Shown here: positions 23,301-33,207 of the stretch, in pieces
Position numbering within the stretch: position 1 is the first letter of the stretch
How the letters are laid out: each line of letters opens with the position of its first letter
Assembly (NCBI GenBank): GCA_005406025.1
Contig: BGZK01001250.1
Span: forward strand, 118,331 to 182,330
Length of the DNA: 64,000 bases
From: Eumeta japonica
Lineage: Eukaryota; Arthropoda; Insecta; Lepidoptera; Psychidae
Direction of reading: 5' to 3'
Translations under genes and position numbers: made by a program
The notes under the pieces: model-generated
What the model was told of the DNA's origin: nothing
Database searches by the model: none
The model's input: only the letters and a program-made list of their open reading frames with translations

Positions 23301-26300
23301 AGTGATTATGATTGTAGATTAATACGCTTCAAAGGTTTACTATTGTGTAATACTTCGCAAAAAAGAAATTATCACTCTAAATGCTAGCTATCCATTCGCG
23401 TAATTTTTATCGTGCAAAAATATAGATAATATTGAGTATTATTATGAACTTTAATATAATTGCAGGAGATATTCGCTGGAGCTATGAACTTACTACAACT
23501 AGGGATTACATTCTACGCCATGACGATGATGGCCGTGAGCTTCGAGGCCGTGCAGCGCGCCGCGCGCGGCCTGCGCCGCTCCCTGGCGCTGTTGAGCAGC
23601 GAGCTACTCACAGGTAATTTATAGTCTAAGATCCCCGGGCTATTTTTGCACTTGATTACTATCAAGCTAAATCTTCGTAAATAGCTTCGTTTTGATGAGA
23701 CGCCCAACAATGTCCTGTGCGAAAATTCTCGATTCTGGTAGCTAACAGAGGTAGCAAGGATATAATATGTTTATTTAATGAGTCTTAAAAATGTTATTAG
23801 TAACTGAGGGATTCTTTTTTTAATCTCAAGATAATTATCTAAATTACTTGAAAAAATATTTGTCCTACAAAATGTAAGGTTTGATTAATGAGTCCCCTCC
23901 TGTCAACATGTATTGATCACGAAGTTATTAAAAATCATTACTTACCAGCTGGTTTTTTTTTTACTTCGTTAACATGTATATAATGTAATGGTCGCATTGT
24001 CCCACAAATTGTGTGGTATGTTGTCACGGTCCTTGAGAATTAGCGCGGCCTATGAACACTTGCAACTCGAGAGGACTCACCACTGCGTTGCAACCTCTTG
24101 CCTCTGGATAGGAATAAGTTATATGTTGGATATTACATATAGATACAAGATGGATTGACGGAGGGGAAATAAAGTAATGGGGACCACCGTGGAAGAGGTT
24201 AATTCACGTCTTTCTTCTGTGAATGTGTGGTTCCTACTGGTTGAGTTAGCCCATTTTCGTATTTCATCCAAGTTGACTGCAGCATGGCTTTAACATATGG
24301 GTTACATTTCATTTTTCGCATTAGATTTTCAGTTTACTTTTTGATTCACAGAAATTATGCCTTCGCCTGCTTGGAAAAGAGAAGCTTTAAGATTCTCGTT
24401 CTTTATAATGGAATATAATATGAAATAAAATATGACATGATGTAAAAGAGCCATTAAATTAAATTCAATCAAAAATATCTTTATTGGTGGTATGGATGGT
24501 AATAGAAATTACACTTGAAATGCGTCATAACTGCTTTTGACATTAATATTACCACCCATTCCAAATGCTGATTCATCAAGGGGAAAATGGGCAAGAAACA
24601 CAAAATTAGCTCTTTTTTACTCATCGATACATAATATTGAATAATTAATAATTTAGAACAAAACGTAGTAATAACATGAAGCAACCTGATAGCCGAGCAG
24701 TCCAATCAAATTGATTATTTCATTAAGATATTTAGGCATGGTATAATACCCCCACCATATAACTTTCTATTAATTAAACGTTTAAATTAATAAAATGGCA
24801 AATTTTGAATGTTAGCCGGTATCTTATCATAAAAGCGCACTCATTAGCCCTTAACTTAGATGGGTTTTAGGAGCAGCAAGATCATTCTTATATCTAGTGT
24901 TAATTTTATGGATGCCGCTCTTTTTTTGGAACTATTCTATATGATTCTTGACAAACGCCAGTTTTTCGTTTATGTATTGTGACGCTAAAGTTAAAATATT
25001 AATTTCCTTCAATTTTTCTCTGAGCCATTGGTGTCAAATCATAAACAGCACTAATAACTCGCTTCTACAGCGCGAAAATTGTGTTAACATCGATTGCGTG
25101 ACCCCATAACAAAATTTTACACTTCATGAGACTATGAAAAAAGCTGAAATAAACTAGTCACGCGGTGATTTCATCTGTAAGTTTCAGTTTTTCACTGTAT
25201 ATGCTACTGAACTGAGCATTTTCGTCAATCTGGTAATATAAAAACATCAAAGCAATTTATTATCTAAAGTGACACCAAATAATAAGGTCATGTCAACAAT
25301 ATCCAGTATCTCGTTCTTGATCATTACGTTTGCATCGACCGGTTTAGCATTAGTCCATAGAAATTTAACAACTTTTGTTTTCCTCTCGTTAAGAAGAACA
25401 TTATTAACACTAAACCACTCTACTATTTCACTCTGAACCCTCTGGCACACCCATATTGACTGTAAATCCCGACGACCTTCACCATTAACTTTAACTCTTT
25501 GAATTCTACCTCTTAAATAAAACTCTAAAAGCACAAGTGATCGACCCGTGACACAATAATTATAGTTTCCTGATCGATGTGTCATGGTGAACTCAATCAA
25601 AAGCCTTGGATAAAAAACCAAAGACACCGATTGCGTTCCATGAATCCTACCAGGCATCAAAAATCTGTTTAATAATTTCAACACCGGCTTCAGTTGTTGA
25701 GCGACTTTGTAAATGCGAATTGTTTAACGGTCATTAATTTATTGTTAAAAAATACCGAATAATTAATTTAAAATAAGCTTTTCAAAATTTTTTGTAATTG
25801 TCGCTAGTATTGATATCGATCTAAAGTTAGAAGGGTCAGATATACAACCGAATTTAAATACTTAAATAACTTTGCTTTATTAGATAAGGAAATACACAAC
25901 AATCAAGGCAATCATTAAAAATCACTACTAAGCATGTAGCAATGCAGTCTATTATTAAATCTATTATTTTTACGGATAGGCTATCAAGATCAACAGTTCT
26001 TTTTCATTTGAATATTTTAATAACGTCATTGTAGTTGACATGAGTAAATTCGAACATAATGTCAGAAGTGTCAATGTTTCGCTTCAACAGAGATTCAGCG
26101 ATAGTGAGCGATGATTTTAGAGATAGTGTAGTTGAAACTGGAATGCTAGCAAAGAGTTTTTCAAAAGCAAAAGCAATTACTTTGTCTTTATTTAGAATTT
26201 TTTCATCAATTTTTAATTGAAATTCTGTATGATGTTGTGTGTGTTTTCCAGTTTCACTTTGATTATATTCCGAGTAGTTTTTATAGTATCACTTTTTTAT

Positions 26301-28561
26301 TTTATTACTGGAAACCAAATTTCGCGGCTGCATATATACTCTTAAATACCTTGGAATAATTTCTTATGTAATTGACAAAAATAACTGAATTATTATATGA
26401 TTTTTCCTAATAAAGTGCGTATAATCTACACCTGCTATTATAAATGCCCAATGACTAAATTATAAATATTATTAACATTAACATTTTTTGATTTAAAAAC
26501 ACTAGTTATAGTTAACAGTGAACTATATCATTTATTAGGGTTCTTACAATATGACAAGTTAGCCAATTTTTAGTACGTTATTTCTAAAGTGCTCAAGACG
26601 ACCAGTTTTCACAGACATAATTTTGATCTTAACTTTTATATATATATATATATATATTTGGAATTAATTGCATACGTAACCAGCTGTTCTGAATGTTTAG
26701 ATATCAATTTATTTATAACTGACTGAAATTCTGGCTTAATATTCGTGAATATATTATCGAAACAGGATGACGGAGTAGCTGAAAGTGTGGTTGGTTCCAA
26801 ATATAAGTTCCAAATTTTCTAAATGAAAACATTGGAATATGGATTTAATTGTAGTGCATAGACTTTAATTTTCCATTAAATTTATATGAAAATCTCCGTA
26901 AACAGCAATAAATTTATTATTATCACTTATTTTATACAAAATAACTTCCATTATTTCTTCTAAGACGTCATATGATGACAGGAAATGTGTATACGCTTAA
27001 TACAACAAGCCGCTCAAGTTCTATGCAGGCCACTTCAATAGTTCGCTCAACAGATAAGCTCACAATATTTGGACGTTTTTTTGTATTTTATATTGTTTTT
27101 AACAATTATTACAGAACCGCCATTTATAGCTCTTTCTGTGCTGATTGAACTTGGTACCAGGCGCGTACTGAAGTTAAACATGAACTGGTGACCTCTAAAC
27201 CAATGTTCTGTTATATATAATATGTCAATAGCATTATAATTATGAATAATTCAATTTCCAGTACTCCACTTGAAATTGCGTGTACATTTTGATGCACCAG
27301 ATTGAATGTACATTTTTTTATTCTTAGCATTTTTTCGCTCAGTCGTTATGGGTCGAATCTCATATGTTCATAGAATATTATTATTATTTTTGTTTGTTTT
27401 CGAGTTATTACAATTTTACATGTAGGGAAACCACTCGAAATTAAACGAAATTCGCCAGTTCTTTAATACGATAAAACTGCCTGTACCTACTCTTTTTAAT
27501 CAAACCACTGATATTTTCTTCAGTTGACGTGTTGTATTCAGACAACCCGGACTTTGATTAATGCACTTTTATGTGTTGGTATATGTTTGTACGTCAGGAA
27601 AGATGTCTATTGTCGATGCCTCGACAGTCTTAAAGCCAGACATAAAACTATTATTAGGGGAAGTGTTTCCAATCAAATAAGACGTGAGTCTCATCAATAA
27701 AAAGAGAACTTACTACTCTCTAAAACGTTGCCAACGCACCAACGACCTCAAAGAGGTCGTTGATGTCCATGTGCGGCGGTGATCCATTATACTCTCTGGC
27801 GGTTAGCATGCTCATTAGACTTTTTATAATTATATAATAAATACTGTGCATATATGTGTCTCCTTTTGCGTAATTACGATTTAAATTGTTTTTGGTAGAT
27901 GTAATGCATCAAATATTGATAACAATTTTCCCAAGACAAAAATATATATACACTGTAATTTAAATATAATTTTATAAATATCAATAAAAATTGTACGTTA
28001 TGAGGCCTCTACAATTGATTTATATAAATACGTATATGTATAAACAAATATTTTTATGCTGATTTCATTTCACAATGGCGACATTGTTTTTGTCGCATGT
28101 GTTTTCGTTCTAATGCTCTAGTGGTCTAAAACTTTAGTGGTTTTACTTATAAGTTAATAAACGGAGCTAAACAGAAATAATGTACTTTATCAGTATTTTA
28201 ACATTCGTCACAAACTAAAAATACATTTTGTGCTTCTTTTGATAAACTGGCCAAAGGAAATATGATTTTTAAAAATTTAATAATTTGCAAATTTACACAT
28301 CTTTTGACAATTCTGTTATGTGTTTCTTTTCAGTTTAACTGTGCCTAAAATATATAATTAAAGTTGTATGTCGTTTTATCAGGTGATATATCCTTGGATG
28401 TGCAAATGTTAGCGCGAGATGTGCTGCACGCGGTGCGCGCCCGCCAACCACGGCTGAGCGCGTGCGGCCTGTTCGAGCTGCGCATGACCCTCCTCACCGG
28501 ATTGCTCTCGCTCACAGCCACGTATTCTATAGTTTTGTTGCAGTTCACGCATTTCCTTTGA
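20367..28561 (+). CDS. Gustatory receptor GR-A (four exons, 373 aa)
   Basis: Insect gustatory receptor of the 7tm_7 family. Exons: 20367-21083, 23160-23237, 23466-23613, 28383-28561 (stop TGA). Junctions are FGFS|VLII (phase 0), LIFS|EIFAG (phase 0) and a split Gly codon G|GT (phase 1). Donors GTGAGT, GTAAGT, GTAATT; acceptors TTCAG, GCAG, TCAG. Exon 1 holds most membrane segments, exon 3 is a GC-rich stretch with a basic loop (FEAVQRAARGLRRSLALL), and exon 4 ends in TYSIVLLQF (about residues 361-369), the C-terminal GR signature. No stop or frameshift is seen, and length fits the family. The ATG at 20367 is followed by the same K/R-S-L-K-K-N-G start region as its paralogs. AATAAA at 28561-28566 overlaps the stop codon; others follow near 28750-28813. 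Intron 3 is 4.8 kb against 1.1 kb in GR-B because a jockey-like LINE sits in it. The ligand cannot be deduced; membership in a lepidopteran bitter-type expansion is a guess. Confidence 0.92.
21284..21365 (+). repeat. SINE-like fragment in GR-A intron 1
   Basis: GTCGCCCATTGACATCCGCA, then CATTGCCAGCCATTGAAAAA and GAGTACGCTC before an A-rich run. Confidence 0.5.
21375..22260. repeat. Unassigned long noncoding repeat, copy 1
   Basis: Lies in GR-A intron 1. Internal units repeat 'TTGACC(C/T)TGCAGGCC' and 'TTTGAGCTC', then later ATATCTCTCGAATGAACCATTCGATTTTGG and a similar ATCTCTTGTACAAACCAATCGATTT unit. The same order recurs at 31860 and 48180. No ORF of note. Confidence 0.6.
22325..22430. repeat. 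CA/GA-rich microsatellite
   Basis: Imperfect CACA, CGCA and AGAG units; the 81-codon ORF across it is low complexity. Confidence 0.75.
24035..24190 (+). repeat. SINE-like fragment in GR-A intron 3
   Basis: CTATGAACACTTGCAACTCG then GACTCACCACTGCGTTGCAA, as in the fragments at 8572 and 31440. Confidence 0.45.
24480..27450 (-). mobile_element. Jockey-like non-LTR retrotransposon, degenerate
   Basis: Minus strand, from right to left. About 27300-26700 shows endonuclease remnants (a start like IxxKMYTQFQVEYWKLN, NRTLV/TEHWL-like, YGDFHINLMEN for the GDFN box, then a SxSxxxD-like SYSVILFR). 25684-25247 is the longest intact frame and matches the reverse transcriptase C-terminal half (YLRGRIQRVKVNGE, then WFSVNNVLLNERKTK, FGVTLD), with the FADD box deleted between VCQ and RVQ. 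25240-24780 has LVYFSFFHSLM and TIFALQKRVISAVY of the RT thumb. 24780-24480 is probably 3' UTR. It accounts for the length of GR-A intron 3. Confidence 0.8.
26636..26655. repeat. (TA)n run
   Basis: About ten TA units. Confidence 0.8.
27715..27825 (+). repeat. SINE-like fragment with small palindrome
   Basis: GTTGATGTCCATGTGCGGCG, GTGATCCATTATACTCTCTG and GCTCATTAG resemble the SINE 3' end seen near 36530. ACGACCTCAAAGAGGTCGT (about 27741-27759) is a perfect small palindrome. Confidence 0.45.
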
Positions 28562-28599
28562 ATAAAGACGTAATAATTATATAATTAACGTAATTGTCA

Positions 28600-29100
28600 C
28601 GATTGTTTCTATTGCAAGCTATGTTTAATATTTCAAGTTATATGCATTTCTTATACAAGATATTAAAGATGTACAAAACGTGAATATAACGATAAGATAT
28701 AAAAAGGAAATTAAATTATTTGTGAATACGATTCTATTTTTATTATAAAATAAATGTGTATCACAAACTTTGCATATTTTGTTAATGTGTCTTTGTTTAG
28801 TATAATCATACAAATAAACTTAGAAAAAATAAGTCAAGTATTAAAATGAGTATCTGAATCGTCTATTATAGGTTAGCAGCGCTTAAAATTTTGGGGGTAT
28901 ACACTCATATACCACTAATTTTTTAGCTGTAACTGAAAAAAAAAATGCAATCAAAATTTTACCAAACTTCTCGCTAGTTTTACTTAGCTAGCCAGACGAT
29001 TGCATTCATGCAAGTCGTATCATTCCTAAGTTACGTCGTTTTCAGCCCAGGCTGTGGTTGTACTCTGAGCTGCAACCGATTCGGCATTGTTGATTTAATA
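28600..29100. other. GR-A 3' flank, no gene seen
   Basis: AT-rich; possible AATAAA signals near 28750 and 28813. Confidence 0.4.
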
Positions 29101-29159
29101 ACTATACAACTGTATGATCACAATTTTTACAGCCATTTTCGTTATAGTACCGAATTAAA

Positions 29160-29345
29160 TATGTTCTTTGCGAGCAGCCGTCGGTATCTACCTTTGTCGG
29201 GAGCATGCAAATTGGAGGGTGCCGAAGAAAACCGAAGAACGTAAAGGACGTGATCGCTCCCGTTCCGCCTTTCTCTGCCCCTTATTAATTTATGCGCCGG
29301 CACACGTTAGTCGTCAATTGCTGTAGATATTGCTTTGACATTTTA
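29160..29345. other. GC-rich segment, possibly LTR or UTR of a retroelement
   Basis: A GC-rich patch (GAGCAGCCGTCGGTATCTAC, GGACGTGATCGCTCCCGTTC) some 300 bp left of the Pao RT fragment. No direct partner was found, so the LTR idea is unproven. Confidence 0.25.
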
Positions 29346-29639
29346 TAATTTTGTAATTAAAATTGCAGTACATTTAATCATGTAAAAATATATATAAAAT
29401 ATTTTAACCTTTTCTTTTTGTATTATTTTGTTAAATAATCAACTATTAATATCAATTTATAATTTTAACTTAATTCATTTACTTTTTGGATATCTGTACC
29501 ACTAATGGTTTCAGATTCAAAATATTTTTATTTCGTTGGTTATAATATAACACTTCGAATAAGTCATTTAAGAATTTGCACTTTTTTTTAAATTGCCTCT
29601 TGTTTAGCCCAGACTAGACATATAAAATTGTGATATCGA

Positions 29640-30310
29640 CATATATAAATTGATCCTACTATGCCTCCTTACTCGCATTAACAAAACCGACCAGCGCGAC
29701 AGTGCTTCCACCCATTGATCCAGTACGACGCGGTAACTTTGATTTCTTTAATAGTCTTAGGTTTATTTATCCATCTAATAAGTAAGGTCTTAAGAAAACT
29801 GTTGACTAAAATTTATAATGATCTGTGGTTGCGTTTCATCCCAATATAATTTTAATAACCACAACCGTTTGATCAAAGGCTTAACATAAACAATGGTTGA
29901 CGCTTGGTTCCACAGCCGAGCGACGCTGGATAAATTAGCCCGTTTTGTGCAGTTATCAATAATCATACTTATTTTAAAACCAAAATGATCGATCGCAGGC
30001 AGCTATAATACTCCCAAAGTTTTATGATACAAAGTTTTGTCAAGATCTATTTCTAGAGTTAATCTACGAGAAACAGGAATTGAATTCAGTATCGATTTTG
30101 AATTACTAGCCCATTTTATTAAATCGAAATCACCTCGCTTCAGTAGTCGAATGAGTTCCGTAGAAGTTATTATGGCTCCGTTTTAATTTTTGACACTATA
30201 TAAAAAATCATTCATGTAGAGCAAAATAGATCCTACATTTTTAGCCTCAGGAAAATCATCCCTTTTGTCTGATGTTAATTGTTGAATCGTTCGTAAATTA
30301 AATACCGACT
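29640..30310 (-). mobile_element. BEL/Pao reverse transcriptase fragment
   Basis: Minus strand: LLYMNDFLYSV (the YVDD-box region, with changes), LIRLLKRGDFDLIKWASNS, LDKTLYHKTLGVL, ANLSSVARLWNQASTIVYVK and QRLWLL-like KRLWLLKLYWDE, in Pao order. Stops and frameshifts present. Probably unrelated in insertion event to the gag fragment at 144-2060. Confidence 0.75.
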
Positions 30311-30362
30311 ATATTTTAAACCGAAACAAACATATTTAATTTGGATATAATAATATTATATG

Positions 30363-30525
30363 ATCTAGAGAACCGAGGGAATGGTTAAATGCTTTATTTA
30401 ACATGTTTTGTCACAAATTGGAGCTAAAGCTCTGTTTTACAAGGGAATGTTTAATAACATTACTTAACTTACACTTAAGCTTTGACCATAGAGCGCACTG
30501 AACATTTTTGAAATGAATTAGAAAA
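30363..30525. repeat. Unassigned dispersed repeat, copy 2
   Basis: Counterpart of 16735-16905; it abuts the mariner remnant that begins near 30540. Confidence 0.55.
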
Positions 30526-30539
30526 AATTACTATGAATG

Positions 30540-31250
30540 GATAAAATGAATTTATTGTTTCCCAAAATATTCTCCGTTAGTATAAATGCACTCTTTCATA
30601 CGAATAAATTAATTTTCAAAACGTTTATGCTTTTTCTCCCTGGTGACCTCGGAAACATGTTTTTCATACTCTTCGACAGCCTCTTCTGGTGATGAAAATC
30701 GTTGACCGCGTAATTGGTTATTAATTTTAGCGAAGAAGAAAGATCACAAGGAGCCAGGTCAGCACTTTTTACAGGATTTCTCATAAGTTCTACGTTTTTC
30801 TCCTTCAAAAATTCGTTTGTCTGCTTGGCCGTGTGAGTACTAGCATTGTCGTGGTGCACGATAATATGATGTTTTCGGCTATTTTTACGGAGCTCGTCAA
30901 ATCTGTCGGCAATAAAATAGTCATGTACCGATCGATCATTATTTACGGAACGACCATTCTCCAAAACAACAGTAACCACATGTCCAGTTTTATTAAAAAA
31001 GAAGCAATCATCTGCTTATAGCTCCCGTGCTACTTTGGTTGGTTTCGGGTCGTCTCGATGCACCCATACGGTCGTTTGCTGCTTTTTTTTTTGAATCCGT
31101 AGCAATAAATCCATGTTTCGTCACCTGTTACTATGTACCACACCAAATTTAACTCCTTTTCCTTAAATTTGGTAAGCATGCCATTGCACCAAGTGAAATG
31201 TCTAAAAACGCTGTGATGATTTTTTGAATTTTATCGATGGCAAATTGTTA
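30540..31250 (-). mobile_element. mariner transposase remnant
   Basis: Minus-strand frames give GDETWIYCY (first catalytic Asp block) near 31100, KTGHVVTVVLENGRS near 30970, then HHDNASTHTAKQT (second Asp) and ELMRNP...SADLAPCD (third Asp, normally YSPDLAPxD) in 30979-30596. A frame change separates the first block from the rest. The N-terminal half and terminal repeats were not found. Confidence 0.8.
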
Positions 31251-31439
31251 TGCATCCGAATTAATAAAATCATACATAATGAAATGTCATTTAAAATTGA
31301 TTCAAATATAACGAAAGAAAAAGAACTAAAACCGAGATGAGGATTTTTCAAGGACGGATATTTTGTCACTTTTTGTTTTAAGTATACATAAATGATGTTT
31401 CTTCTTTGGTTAATATGTATTTATAACAAGTATTTAAGG

Positions 31440-31565
31440 GGCAAAAGAGCATGCAAGCCACCGCAGAGAGTAGGCAATCACCGCAGCATTTGGACATTGC
31501 AAAAATAAGGAAGTCACCATTGCGTTCCCGGCCTTTTAAAAAGCAACATTATCTCTTCTTTAAGA
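31440..31565 (+). repeat. SINE-like fragment
   Basis: GGCAATCACCGCAGCATTTG, GTCACCATTGCGTTCCCGGC, CTTTTAAAAAGCAACA: same motif order as the fragments at 8572 and 21284. Confidence 0.45.
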
Positions 31566-31859
31566 CTCCCTTATAGTAGTCGTTTTAAAAAATACCGATA
31601 TCAGTAAAGTATTCCAGATTATTAGTGATAATGGTATTTAATTTCCTGCCAAAGGAATGATGACAGGATTCAGAGACAGGAATAAACTTAAATAATTCTT
31701 CTGAGGACTCTTCACAGTGTATAAGATAAACTGTGTACAAAGATGCCAATTCTATTCGCAAAGCCAACGGGTCTAGGTGGTCGGATATTACAATGGCCGA
31801 CGACGACATTCACAACGCTCGGCATTCAATGGGGATGTTATTTACTGATGACATTTTTT

Positions 31860-32520
31860 TTACATGCAAAAGATATCTGTAAAACGACTGACCCAGCACG
31901 CCATTCCTAAAACGTCCTGATACTTATCAATGTATTTTTGAGCTCCTTAAGTTAAATGGTTGTCTTTAAGCTCAAAGATTTATATTTAAGTTTTTCGAGC
32001 TCAAAAATTAGAAAAACGACTGACCTTATACGCCATTCCTGAAACATTCTTCTCCTTTTGATCTCAGTCTTCAAATATATTTTTAGCAGTAAGTTATTGA
32101 ATTCGAGCTCAAAAGATTTATTTTTGTGCTTTTTAAAGATCTCCGTTCCCAAAAATATGGTTTTAATATATTTTGAGTTCAAACATTTAGATTTATTTAA
32201 ATAAAATGTTTTTTCTTATTAAAATATATATCAAAAATTCTGTACGACTATTAAGTGCTTTGAGGCATTCGACGCAGTTTTTTAAGCAAAGGAAGATAAC
32301 CACACCAAACATCAATTCATCAAGAACTTTAGAACTTATTTTGAAAAAAAAACTCTTTTGGCGAATTTTCGGTTAACGATATCTTTAACAAACCAACTGA
32401 ATTTGATATAGTTTATATCAAGGCAAAGACTGCGCATCTACAATTAACACACTGCAAATACATTAAGTGTTAAATACCGAATTAAAACAGCTCAATAATT
32501 AAATTAATATTGTGGAATAA
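31860..32520. repeat. Unassigned long noncoding repeat, copy 2
   Basis: Two tandem-like passages of CGACTGACC..ACGCCATTCCT, then TTTTTGAGCTCC, CGAGCTCAAAA, and late GTTAACGATATCTTTAACAA. Same order as copies at 21375 and 48175. Confidence 0.6.
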
Positions 32521-32998
32521 ATGGGAATTAAAAATAAATTGAGTTTACATGTTAGTCGATTACGTAAAGTCTCAAATTCATTTAGTGGGTTCTCTGTGTG
32601 TATTTTCAATAGGGTTCCTGTGAATATAGAAAATTTATCTTTATGTAAAAAGAATATTATTAAACTATCAATAAGTAAAAAAGGATATAATACAATTCCA
32701 AACATTTAGAAGAAAAATACGTGTACCAATGGGCACAAGCGGCTCGACTTCGTACTGGGCTGTTTCGTTCATCAATGGTTTTGTATTTGTTTTGGATATG
32801 CATGATGAAATTGCAAAAGAGCTGCCCTTAAATTTCTTGCTCGTTCCTTTTGAGGTAAAACTATATAAATTGGCAAAAAATTATGGCGTATTTCAAATGT
32901 TATTTTATAACTCATGAAATGAAGATATTTTAAAATTGCATTATTATTATTGCTTTCAAAATTAATTTATTTCTCTTGAAGGTTAGACATAAAAGCTT

Positions 32999-33040
32999 GT
33001 AGTGAATTAGTGATGTTTTTAAACATCATTAAGTCACTAC
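32999..33040. repeat. Hairpin upstream of GR-B
   Basis: GTAGTGAATTAGTGATGTTT faces AAACATCATTAAGTCACTAC: 20-base arms with two mismatches. It ends just before the GR-B upstream block. Confidence 0.7.
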
Positions 33041-33048
33041 AAACCTGT

Positions 33049-33140
33049 CCTGACACGATCGTAAAGGCTTGAAGGTTATCAATTAAGGTAATAGTTCGTT
33101 CCGTGGGATCGGACAGAGCAGTTAATCCACTGTGATGAAT
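33049..33140 (+). promoter_or_regulatory. Shared GR upstream block, GR-B copy
   Basis: Starts 159 bp before the GR-B ATG. Contains GACACGATCG, GAAGGTTATCAATTA, GATCGGACAGAGCA and GTTAATCCACTG (from 33121), all with counterparts in GR-A or GR-C at similar spacing. It lacks an exact copy of the CATTTGTAAAAGCTTA element. A 42-bp hairpin (32999-33040) sits directly upstream. Confidence 0.5.
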
Positions 33141-33207
33141 ACTCGGTAAAGCATTTTAAAAGTCATTTTTCACCGAATAAATTGTAACCCAGAAAAAATC
33201 ATCAAAA

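Noticed and set aside
23432..23710. Plus and minus ORFs rich in Arg and Ala
   Set aside because: Out-of-frame readings of the GC-rich GR-A exon 3.
28345..28548. Minus ORF of 67 codons, and a similar one at 38926-39117
   Set aside because: Complement of the GR last exon; they resemble each other only because the exons do.
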